From: Megachile rotundata
Lineage: Eukaryota; Arthropoda; Insecta; Hymenoptera; Megachilidae
Length of the DNA stretch: 64,000 bases
NCBI RefSeq assembly: GCF_050947335.1
Contig: NW_027473317.1
Coordinates: 186,001 to 250,000 of the forward strand
Reading direction: 5' to 3'
The first letter of the stretch is position 1; the number at the start of each line of letters is the position of its first letter. The notes under the pieces were generated by a model that was not told the origin of the DNA, searched no databases, and was given only the letters and a program-made list of their open reading frames with translations. Positions 15,315-27,599 of this stretch are shown piece by piece. A program made the position numbers and the translations under genes.

Positions 15315-15454
15315 TATGATCGTGATTGTATGATCGTGATTGTATGATCGTGATTGTATGATCGTGATTGTATGATCGTGATTGTATGATCGTGATTGTA
15401 TGATCGTGATTGTATGATCGTGATTGTATGATCGTGATTGCATGATCGGGATTG
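15315..15454 (+). repeat. C-variant run, 10 units
   Basis: Nine tatgatcgtgattg units plus a terminal catgatcgggattg. The terminal gatcggg form is shared with the runs at 18352 and 21472, which groups these three as one subfamily. Confidence 0.92.
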
Positions 15455-16112
15455 TATGATTGTGATTGTACGATAGTGATTGTGACATTGCGATTGTATG
15501 ATTGCGATTGTATGATTGTGATTGTATGACTGTGATTGTATGATTGTGATTGTATGATTGTGATTGTATGACTGTGATTGTATGATAGTGATTGTGATAT
15601 TGCGATTGTATGATTGCGATTGTATGATTGTGATTGCATGACTGTGATTGTATGATTGTGTTTGTATGATTGTGATTGTATGATTGTGATTGTATGATTG
15701 TCATTGTATGAATGTGATTGTATGACTTTTATTGTATGATTGTGATTGTATGATTGTGATTGTATGATTGTGATTGTATGATTGTGATTGTATGATTGTG
15801 ATTGTATGATTGTTATTGTATGATTGTGATTGTATGATTGTGATTCTATGATTGCGATTGTATGATTTTGATTGTATGATTGTGATTGCATGATTGAGAT
15901 TGTATGATTGTGATTGTATGATTGTGATTGTACGATTGTGATTGTACGATTGTGATTGTACGATTGTGATTGTACGATTGTGATTGTATGATTATGATTG
16001 TATGATTGTGATTATATGATTGTCATTGTATGATTGTGATTGTATGATTTTAATTGTATGATTGTGATTGTATGATTGCGATTGTAATATTGCGATTGTA
16101 TGATTGTGATTG

Positions 16113-16266
16113 TATGATCGTGATTGTATGATCGTGATTGTATGATCGTGATTGTATGATCGTGATTGTATGATCGTGATTGTATGATCGTGATTGTATG
16201 ATCGTGATTGTATGATCGTGATTGTATGATCGTCATTGTATGATCGTGATTGTACGATCGTGATTG
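16113..16266 (+). repeat. C-variant run, 11 units
   Basis: Eleven units, one gatcgtcattg, the last tacgatcgtgattg with two CpGs. It resembles the runs at 2654 and 9090 in both internal variant and upstream marker. Confidence 0.91.
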
Positions 16267-16832
16267 TATGATTGTGATTGTATGATTGTGATTGTATGAT
16301 TGTGATTTTATGATTTTGATTGTATGATTGTGATTGCATGATTGAGATTGTATTATTGTGATTGTATGATTGTGATTGTATGATTGTGATTGTATGCTTG
16401 TGATTGTATGATTGTGATGGTATAATTGTGATTATATGATTGTGATTGTATGATTGCGATTGTATGATTGCGATTGTAATATTGCGATTGTATGATTGTG
16501 ATGTATGATTGTGATTGTATGATCGTGATTATATGATCGTGATTGTATGATCGTGATTGTATGATCGTGATTGTATGATTGTTATTGTATGATTGTGATT
16601 TTATGACTGTGATTGTATAATAGTGATTGTGACATTGCGATTGTATGATTGCGATTGTATGATTGTGATTGTATGAGTGTGATTGTATGATTGTGATAGT
16701 AGGATTGTGATTGTATGATAGTGATTGTATGATTGTGATTGTATGATAGTGATTGTGACATTGCGATTGTATGATTGTGATTGTGACATTGCGATTGTAT
16801 GATTGAGATTTTACGATTGTGTTTGTATGATT

Positions 16833-16951
16833 GCGAATGTATGATTGTGATCGTATGATTGTGGTTGTATAATTATAGTTCCATGATTGTGATTGTATGA
16901 TTGTTCTTGCATGATTATGATCGTACGATTGTAATTGCATGATTCAGATTG
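16833..16951 (+). repeat. Diverged 119-bp block, copy 3
   Basis: It lies 15,823 bp after copy 1, with tataattata at 16868. The same offset relates sequence as far as about 17.6 kb to about 1.8 kb. Just upstream, tttatgattg has become tttacgattg, a private change. Confidence 0.9.
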
Positions 16952-18351
16952 TATCATTGTGATTGTATGATTGTGATTGTATGATTGCGATTGTATGATT
17001 GCAATTTTATGAGTGTGATTATATGATTATGATTGTGTGATTGTGATTGTATGATGGTGATTGTATGATGGTGATTGTATGATTGTGATTGTATGATTGT
17101 GATTATATGATTGTGATTGAATGATTGAGATTGAATGATTGGGATTGTATGATTGTGATTGTATGATTGTGACTGTATGATAATGATTGTGACATTGCGA
17201 TTGTATGATTGCGATTGTAATATTGCGATTGTATGGTTTTGAGTGTATGATCGTGATTGTATGATCGTGATTGTATGATCGTGATTGTATGATCGTCATT
17301 GTATGATGGTGATTGTATGATCGTGATTGTACGATTGTGATTGTATGATTGTGATTGTATGCTTGTGGTTGAATGATTGTGATTGTATGATTGTGATTAT
17401 ATGATTGTGATTGTATGATTGCGTTTGTATGATTGTGATTGTATGATTGTGATTGTATGATTGTGATTGTGTGACTGTGATTGTATGATTGTCATTGTAT
17501 GATAGTGATTGTGATATTGCGATTGTATGATTGCGATTGTATGATTGCGATTGCATGACTGTGATTGTATGATTGTGTTTGTATGATTGTGATTGTATGA
17601 TTGTGCTTGTATGATTGTCATTGTATGATTGTGATTGTATGACTTTTATTGTATGATTGTGATTGTATGATTGTGATTGTATGATTGTGATTGTATGATT
17701 GTGATTGTATGATTGTGATTGTATGATTGTGAGTGTATGATCGTGATTATATGATCGTGATTGTATGATTGTGATTGTATGATTGTGATTATATGATTGT
17801 GATTGTATGATTGTGATTGTATGACTGTGATTGTATAATAGTGATTGTGACATTGCGATTGTATGATTGCGATTGTATGATTGTGATTGTATGAGTGTGA
17901 TTGTATGATTGTGATAGTTAGATTGTGATTGTATGATTGTGATTGTATGATTGTAATTGTATGATAGTGATTGTGACATTACGATTGTATGATTGCGATT
18001 GTATGATTGTGATTGTATGATTGTGATTGTATGATTGTGATTATATGATTGTGATTGTATGATTGTGATTGTATGAGTGTGATTGTATGATTGTGATAGT
18101 AAGATTGTGATTGTATGACTGTGATTGTATGATTGTGATTGTATGATAGTGATTGTGACATTGCGATTGTATGATTGCGATTGTATGATTGTTATTGTAT
18201 GATTGTGATTGTATGATTGTGATTGTATGATTTTAATTGTATGATTGTGATTGTATGATTGTGATTGCATGATTGCGACTGTATGATTGTGATTGTATGA
18301 TTTTGATTGCATGATTGTGATTGCATGACTGTGATTATATGATTGTGATTG

Positions 18352-18477
18352 TATGATCGTGATTGTATGATCGTGATTGTATGATCGTGATTGTATGATC
18401 GTGATTCTATGATCGTGATTGTATGATCGTGATTGTATGATCGTGATTGTATGATCGTGATTGTATGATCGGGATTG
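18352..18477 (+). repeat. C-variant run, 9 units
   Basis: Nine units, the fourth ending attctatg side by side with the next, the last gatcggg. The 98-bp anchor block begins at 19066, 714 bp (51 units) from the run start. Confidence 0.92.
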
Positions 18478-19065
18478 TATGATTGTGATTGTACGATAGT
18501 GATTGTGACATTGCGATTGTATGATTGCGATTGTATGATTGTGATTGTATGACTGTGATTGTATGATTGTGATTGTATGATTGTGATTGTATGACTGTGA
18601 TTGTATGATAGTGATTGTGATATTGCGATTGTATGATTGCGATTGTATGATTGTGATTGCATGACTGTGATTGTATGATTGTGTTTGTATGATTGTGATT
18701 GTATGATTATGATTGTATGATTGTCATTGTATGAATGTGATTGTATGACTTTTATTGTATGATTGTGATTGTATGATTGTGATTGTATGATTGTGATTGT
18801 ATGATTGTGATTGTATGATTGTTATTGTATGATTGTGATTGTATGATTGTGATTCTATGATTGCGATTGCATGATTTTGATTGTATGATTGTGATTGCAT
18901 GATTGAGATTGTATGATTGTGATTGTATGATTGTGATTGTATGATTGTGATTGTATGCTTGTGATTGTATGATTGTGATTGTATAATTGTGATTATATGA
19001 TTGTGATTGTATGATTGTGATTGTATGATTGCGTTTGTATGATTGTGATTGTATGATTGTGATTG

Positions 19066-19163
19066 TCACATTGCGATTGTATGATTGCGATTTTATGATT
19101 GTGTTTGTATGATTGCGATTGTATGATTGCAATTTAATGAGTGTGATTATATGATTATGATTG
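19066..19163 (+). repeat. 98-bp anchor block, first copy
   Basis: Seven units from tcacattgcgattg through a gcaatttaatgag junction to tatgattatgattg. Ten copies are visible in the window, always in this orientation. This is the most upstream one. Confidence 0.9.
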
Positions 19164-19939
19164 TATGATTGTGATTGTATGATTGTGATTATATGATTGT
19201 GACTGTATGATTGCGTTTGTATGATTGTGATTGTACGATAGTGATTGTATGATTGTGATTGTATGATTGCGATTGTAATATTGCGATTGTATGATTGTGA
19301 TTGTGTGATTGTGATTGTATGATCGTGATTGTATGATCGTGATTGTATGATCGTGATTGTATGATCGTGATTATATGATCGTGATTGTATGATCGTGATT
19401 GTATGATTGTGATTGTATGATTGTGATTGTATGCTTGTGATTGTATGATTGTGATGGTATAATTGTGAATATATGATTGTGATTGTATGATTGCGTTTGT
19501 ATGATTGTGATTGTACGATAGTGATTGTATGATTGTGATTGTATGATAGTGATTGTGACATTGCGATTGTATGATTGCGATTGTAATATTGCGATTGTAT
19601 GATTGTGATGTATGATTGTGATTGTATGATCGTGATTATATGATCGTGATTGTATGATCGTGATTGTATGATCGTGATTGTATGATTGTGCTGGTATGAT
19701 TGTGATTTTATGACTGTGATTGTATAATAGTGATTGTGACATTGCGATTGTATGATTGCGATTGTATGATTGTGACTGTATGAGTGTGATTGTATGATTG
19801 TGATAGTAGGATTGTGATTGTATGATTGTGATTGTATGATTGTGATTGTATGATAGTGATTGTGACATTGCGATTGTATGATTGTGATTGTGACATTGCG
19901 ATTGTATGATTGAGATTTTATGATTGTGTTTGTATGATT

Positions 19940-20058
19940 GCGAATGTATGAGTGTGATCGTATGATTGTGGTTGTATAATTATAGTTCCATGATTGTGAT
20001 TGTATGATTGTTCTTGCATGATTATGATCGTACGATTGTCATTGCATGATTCAGATTG
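19940..20058 (+). repeat. Diverged 119-bp block, copy 4
   Basis: It lies 3,107 bp after copy 3 (tataattata at 19975). Private changes are gtatgagtgtgatcg and gattgtcattgcatg where other copies have gtatgattgtgatcg and gattgtaattgcatg. Both palindromes are intact. Confidence 0.9.
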
Positions 20059-21471
20059 TATGATTGTGATTGTATGATTGCGATTGTATGATTGCAATTT
20101 TATGAGTGTGATTATATGATTATGATTGTGTGATTGTGATTGTATGATCGTGATTGTATGATGGTGATTGTATGATTGTGATTGTATGATTGTGATTATA
20201 TGATTGTGATTGTATGATTGAGATTGAATGATTGGGATTGTATGATTGTGATTGTATGATTGTGACTGTATGATAATGATTGTGACACTGCGATTGTATG
20301 ATTGCGATTGTAATATTGCGATTGTATGATTGTGATTGTATGATCGTGATTGTATGATCGTGATTATATGATCGTGATTGTATGATTGTGATTGTATGAT
20401 TGTGATTGTATGATTGTCATTGTATGATTGTGATTGTATGACTTTTATTGTATGATTGTGATTGTATGATTGTGATTGTATGATTGTGATTGTATGCTTG
20501 TGATTGTATAATTGTGATTGTATAATTGTGATTATATGATTGTGATTGTATGATTGCGTTTGTATGATTGTGATTGTACGATAGTGATTGTATGATTGTG
20601 ATTGTATGATAGTGATTGTGACATTGCGATTGTATGATTGCGATTGTAATATTGCGATTGTATGATTGTGATGTATGATTGTGATTGCATGATCGTGATT
20701 ATATGATCGTGATTGTATGATCGTGATTGTATGATCGTGATGGTATGATCGTGATTGTATGATCGTGATTGTATGACAGTGATTGTATAATAGTGATTGT
20801 GACATTGCGATTGTATGATTGCGATTGTATGATTGCGATTGTATGATTGTGATTGTATGATTGTGATAGTAAGATTGTGATTGTATGATTGTGATTGTAT
20901 GATTGTGATTGTATGATAGTGATTGTGACATTGCGATTGTATGATTGCGATTGTAAGATTGTGATTTTATGATTGTGATTGTATGATTGTGATTGTATGA
21001 TTTTAATTGTATGATTGTGATTGTATGATTGTGATTGCATGATTGCGACTGTATGATTGTGATTGTATGATTTTGATTGTATGATTGTGATTGCATGATT
21101 GTGATTATATGACTGTGATTGTATGAATGTGATTGTATGATTGTGATTGTATGATTGTGATTGTATGATTGTGATTGTATGATTGTGATTGTATGATTGT
21201 GATTGTATGATTGTGATTGTATGATTGTCATTGTATGATTGTGATTATATGATTTTAATTGGATGATTGTGATTGTATGATTGTGATTGTATGATTGCGT
21301 TTGTATGATTGTGATTTTATGATTGTGATTGTATGATTGTGATTGTATGATTTTAATTGTATGATTGTGATTGTATGATTGTGATTGCATGATTGCGACT
21401 GTATGATTGTGATTGTATGATTTTGATTGCATGATTTTGATTGCATGACTGTGATTATATGATTGTGATTG

Positions 21472-21597
21472 TATGATCGTGATTGTATGATCGTGATTGT
21501 ATGATCGTGATTGTATGATCGTGATTGTATGATCGTGATTGTATGATCGTGATTGTATGATCGTGATTGTATGATCGTGATTGTATGATCGGGATTG
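21472..21597 (+). repeat. C-variant run, 9 units
   Basis: Nine units ending in gatcggg, 3,120 bp after the run at 18352. The anchor block follows at 22172, exactly 50 units from the run start. Confidence 0.92.
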
Positions 21598-22171
21598 TAT
21601 GATTGTGATTGTACGATAGTGATTGTGACATTGCGATTGTATGATTGCGATTGTATGATTGTGATTGTATGACTGTGATTGTATGATTGTGATTGTATGA
21701 TTGTGATTGTATGACTGTGATTGTATGATAGTGATTGTGATATTGCGATTGTATGATTGCGATTGTATGATTGTGATTGCATGACTGTGATTGTATGATT
21801 GTGTTTGTATGATTGTGATTGTATGATTGTGATTGTATGATTGTCATTGTATGAATGTGATTGTATGACTTTTATTGTATGATTGTGATTGTATGATTGT
21901 GATTGTATGATTGTGATTGTATGATTGTTATTGTATGATTGTGATTGTATGATTGTGATTCTATGATTGCGATTGTATGATTTTGATTGTATGATTGTGA
22001 TTGCATGATTGAGATTGTATGATTGTGATTGTATGATTGTGATTGTATGATTGTGATTGTATGCTTGTGATTGTATGATTGTGATTGTATAATTGTGATT
22101 ACATGATTGTGATTGTATGATTGTGATTGTATGATTGCGTTTGTATGATTGTGATTGTATGATTGTGATTG

Positions 22172-22269
22172 TCACATTGCGATTGTATGATTGCGATTTT
22201 ATGATTGTGTTTGTATGATTGCGATTGTATGATTGCAATTTAATGAGTGTGATTATATGATTATGATTG
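22172..22269 (+). repeat. 98-bp anchor block, second copy
   Basis: Same seven-unit block as at 19066, 3,106 bp downstream of it. It precedes the last copy of the diverged palindromic block by about 0.6 kb. Confidence 0.9.
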
Positions 22270-22864
22270 TATGATTGTGATTGTATGATTGTGATTATAT
22301 GATTGTGACTGTATGATTGCGTTTGTATGATTGTGATTGTACGATAGTGATTGTATGATTGTGATTGTATGATTGCGATTGTAATATTGCGATTGTATGA
22401 TTGTGATTGTATGATTGTGATTGTATGATCGTGATTGTATGATCGTGATTGTATGATCGTGATTGTATGATCGTGATTATATGATCGTGATTGTATGATT
22501 GTGATTGTATGATTGTGATTGTATGATTGTGATTGTATGCTTGTGATTGTATGATTGTGATGGTATAATTGTGAATATATGATTGTGATTGTATGATTGC
22601 GTTTGTATGATTGTGATTGTACGATAGTGATTGTATGATTGTGATTGTATGATAGTGATTGTGACATTGCGATTGTATGATTGCGATTGTATGATTGTGA
22701 TTGTATGAGTGTGATTGTATGATTGTGATAGTAGGATTGTGATTGTATGATTGTGATTGTATGATTGTGATTGTATGATAGTGATTGTGACATTGCGATT
22801 GTATGATTGTGATTGTGACATTGCGATTGTATGATTGAGATTTTATGATTGTGTTTGTATGATT

Positions 22865-22983
22865 GCGAATGTATGATTGTGATCGTATGATTGTGGTTGT
22901 ATAATTATAGTTCCATGATTGTGATTGTATGATTGTTCTTGCATGATTATGATCGTACGATTGTAATTGCATGATTCAGATTG
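22865..22983 (+). repeat. Diverged 119-bp block, copy 5 (last)
   Basis: It lies 2,925 bp after copy 4 (tataattata at 22900). No further copy is visible in the remaining 41 kb, so this marks the right edge of the domain that carries the block. Confidence 0.9.
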
Positions 22984-24192
22984 TATGATTGTGATTGTAT
23001 GATTGTGATTGTATGATTGCGATTGTATGATTGCAATTTTATGAGTGTGATTATATGATTATGATTGTGTGATTGTGATTGTATGATGGTGATTGTATGA
23101 TGGTGATTGTATGATTGTGATTGTATGATTGTTATTGTATGATCGTGATTGTATGATCGTGATTATATGATCGTGATTGTATGATTGTGATTGTATGATT
23201 GTGATTATATGATTGTGATTGTATGATTGTGATTGTATGACTGTGATTGTATAATAGTGATTGTGACATTGCGATTGTATGATTGCGATTGTATGATTGT
23301 GATTGTATGAGTGTGATTGTATGATTGTGATAGTAAGATTGTGATTGTATGATTGTGATTGTATGATTGTAATTGTATGATAGTGATTGTGACATTGCGA
23401 TTGTATGATTGCGATTGTATGATTGTGATTGTATGATTGTGATTGTATGATTGTGATTGTATGATTTTAATTGTATGATTGTGATTGTATGATTGTGATT
23501 GCATGATTGCGACTGTATGATTGTGATTGTATGATTTTGATTTCATGATTGTGATTGCATGACTGTGATTATATGATTGTGATTGTACGATAGTGATTGT
23601 GACATTGCGATTGTATGATTGCGATTGTATGATTGTGATTGTATGACTGTGATTGTATGATTGTGATTGTATGATTGTGATTGTTCATTGTGATTGTATG
23701 ACTGTGATTGTATGATTGTGATTGTATGATAGTGATTGTGATATTGCGATTGTATGATTGCGATTGTATGATTGTGATTGCATGACTGTGATTGTATGAT
23801 GGTGATTGTATGATTGTGATTGTTTGATTGTGATTGTATAATTGTCATTGTATGATTGTGATTGTATGACTTTTATTGTATGATTGTGATTGTATGATTG
23901 TGATTGTATGATTGTGACTGTATGATTGTGATTGTATGATTGTGATTGTATGATCGTGATTGTATGATCGTGATTGTATGATCGTGATTATATGATTCTG
24001 ATTGTATGATTGTGATTATATGATTGTGATTGTATGATTGCGTTTGTATGATTGTGATTTTATGATAGTGATTGTATGATTGTGATTGTATGATAGTGAT
24101 TGTGACATTGCGATTGTATGATTGCGATTGTAATATTGCGATTGTATGATTGTGATGTATGATTGTGATTGTATGATCGTGATTATATGATC

Positions 24193-25053
24193 GTGATTGT
24201 ATGATTGTGATTGTATGATTGTGATTATATGATTGTGATTGTATGATTGTGATTGTATGACTGTGATTGTATGATTCTGATTGTATGGTCGTGATTATAT
24301 GATCGTGATTGTATGATTATGATTGTATGATTGTGATTGTATGATTGTGATTATATGATTGTGATTGTATGATTGTGATTGTATGACTGTGATTGTATAA
24401 TAGTGATTGTGACATTGCAATTGTTTGATTGCGATTGTATGATTGTGATTGTATGAGTGTGATTGTATGATTGTGATAGTAAGATTGTGATTGTATGATT
24501 GTGATTGTATGATTGTAATTGTATGATAGTGATTGTGACATTGCGATTGTATGATTGCGATTGTATGATTGTGATTGTATGATTGTGATTGTATGATTTT
24601 AATTGTATGATTGTGATTGTATGATTGTGATTGTATGATTGTGATTATATGATTGTGATTGTATGATTGTGATTGTATGACTGTGATTGTATGATTCTGA
24701 TTGTATGGTCGTGATTATATGATCGTGATTGTATGATTATGATTGTATGATTGTGATTGTATGATTGTGATTATATGATTGTGATTGTATGATTGTGATT
24801 GTATGACTGTGATTGTATAATAGTGATTGTGACATTGCGATTGTATGATTGCGATTGTATGATTGTGATTGTATGAGTGTGATTGTATGATTGTGATAGT
24901 AAGATTGTGATTGTATGATTGTGATTGTATGATTGTAATTGTATGATAGTGATTGTGACATTGCGATTGTATGATTGCGATTGTATGATTGTGATTGTAT
25001 GATTGTGATTGTATGATTTTAATTGTATGATTGTGATTGTATGATTGTGATTG
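24193..25053 (+). repeat. 420-bp tandem duplication nested in copy A
   Basis: 24193-24633 and 24613-25053 match at an offset of exactly 420 bp (30 units, or ten 42-bp supercycles). The two differences I see are at 24419 (a versus g) and 24425 (t versus a). The match begins after a C/T difference at 24192 and ends at 24634/25054. Confidence 0.92.
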
Positions 25054-26499
25054 CATGATTGCGACTGTATGATTGTGATTGTATGATTTTGATTTCATGA
25101 TTGTGATTGCATGACTGTGATTATATGATTGTGATTGTACGATTGTGATTGTACGATTGTGATTGTATGATTATGATTGTATGATTGTGACTATATGATT
25201 GTCATTGTATGATTGTGATTGTATGATTTTAATTGTATGATTGTGATTGTATGATTGCGATTGTAATATTGCGATTGTATGATTGGGATTGTATGATTGT
25301 GATTGTATGATCGTGATTGTATGATCGTGATTATATGATTCTGCTTGTATGATTGTGATTATATGATTGTGCTTGTGTGATTGCGTTTGTATGATTGTGA
25401 TTTTATGATAGTGATTGTATGATTGTGATTGTATGATAGTGATTGTGACATTGCGATTGTATGATTGCGATTGTAATATTGCGATTGTATGATTGTGATG
25501 TATGATTGTGATTGTATGATCGTGATTATATGATCGTGATTGTATGATTGTGATTGTATGATTGTGATTATATGATTGTGATTGTATGATTGTGATTGTA
25601 TGACTGTGATTGTATAATAGTGATTGTGACATTGCGATTGTATGATTGCGATTGTATGATTGTGATTGTATGAGTGTGATTGTATGATTGTGATAGTAAG
25701 ATTGTGATTGTATGATTGCGATTGTATGATTGTGATTGTATGATTGTGATTGTATGATTGTGATTGTATGATTTTAATTGTATCATTGTGATTGTATGAT
25801 TGTGATTGCATGATTGCGACTGTATGATTGTGATTGTATGATTTTGATTTCATGATTGTGATTGCATGACTGTGATTATATGATTGTGATTGTACGATAG
25901 TGATTGTGACATTGCGATTGTATGATTGCGATTGTATGATTGTGATTGTATGACTGTGATTGTATGATTGTGATTGTATGATTGTGATTGTTCATTGTGA
26001 TTGTATGACTGTGATTGTATGATTGTGATTGTATGATAGTGATTGTGATATTGCGAATGTATGATTGCGATTGTATGATTGTGATTGCATGACTGTGATT
26101 GTATGATGGTGATTGTATGATTGTGATTGTTTGATTGTGATTGTATAATTGTCATTGTATGATTGTGATTGTATGACTTTTATTGTATGATTGTGATTGT
26201 ATGATTGTGATTGTATGATTGTGACTGTATGATTGTGATTGTATGATTGTGATTGTATGATCGTGATTGTATGATCGTGATTGTATGATCGTGATTATAT
26301 GATTCTGATTGTATGATTGTGATTATATGATTGTGATTGTATGATTGCGTTTGTATGATTGTGATTTTATGATAGTGATTGTATGATTGTGATTGTATGA
26401 TAGTGATTGTGACATTGCGATTGTATGATTGCGATTGTAATATTGCGATTGTATGATTGTGATGTATGATTGTGATTGTATGATCGTGATTATATGATC

Positions 26500-27360
26500 G
26501 TGATTGTATGATTGTGATTGTATGATTGTGATTATATGATTGTGATTGTATGATTGTGATTGTATGACTGTGATTGTATGATTCTGATTGTATGGTCGTG
26601 ATTATATGATCGTGATTGTATGATTATGATTGTATGATTGTGATTGTATGATTGTGATTATATGATTGTGATTGTATGATTGTGATTGTATGACTGTGAT
26701 TGTATAATAGTGATTGTGACATTGCAATTGTTTGATTGCGATTGTATGATTGTGATTGTATGAGTGTGATTGTATGATTGTGATAGTAAGATTGTGATTG
26801 TATGATTGTGATTGTATGATTGTAATTGTATGATAGTGATTGTGACATTGCGATTGTATGATTGCGATTGTATGATTGTGATTGTATGATTGTGATTGTA
26901 TGATTTTAATTGTATGATTGTGATTGTATGATTGTGATTGTATGATTGTGATTATATGATTGTGATTGTATGATTGTGATTGTATGACTGTGATTGTATG
27001 ATTCTGATTGTATGGTCGTGATTATATGATCGTGATTGTATGATTATGATTGTATGATTGTGATTGTATGATTGTGATTATATGATTGTGATTGTATGAT
27101 TGTGATTGTATGACTGTGATTGTATAATAGTGATTGTGACATTGCGATTGTATGATTGCGATTGTATGATTGTGATTGTATGAGTGTGATTGTATGATTG
27201 TGATAGTAAGATTGTGATTGTATGATTGTGATTGTATGATTGTAATTGTATGATAGTGATTGTGACATTGCGATTGTATGATTGCGATTGTATGATTGTG
27301 ATTGTATGATTGTGATTGTATGATTTTAATTGTATGATTGTGATTGTATGATTGTGATTG
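26500..27360 (+). repeat. 420-bp tandem duplication nested in copy B
   Basis: This is the same internal duplication carried along in the second 2,307-bp copy. Its first half has the same two private bases (gcaattgtttg). The 420-bp event therefore came before the 2,307-bp one. Confidence 0.9.
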
Positions 27361-27599
27361 CATGATTGCGACTGTATGATTGTGATTGTATGATTTTGAT
27401 TTCATGATTGTGATTGCATGACTGTGATTATATGATTGTGATTGTACGATTGTGATTGTACGATTGTGATTGTATGATTATGATTGTATGATTGTGACTA
27501 TATGATTGTCATTGTATGATTGTGATTGTATGATTTTAATTGTATGATTGTGATTGTATGATTGCGATTGTAATATTGCGATTGTATGATTGGGATTGT

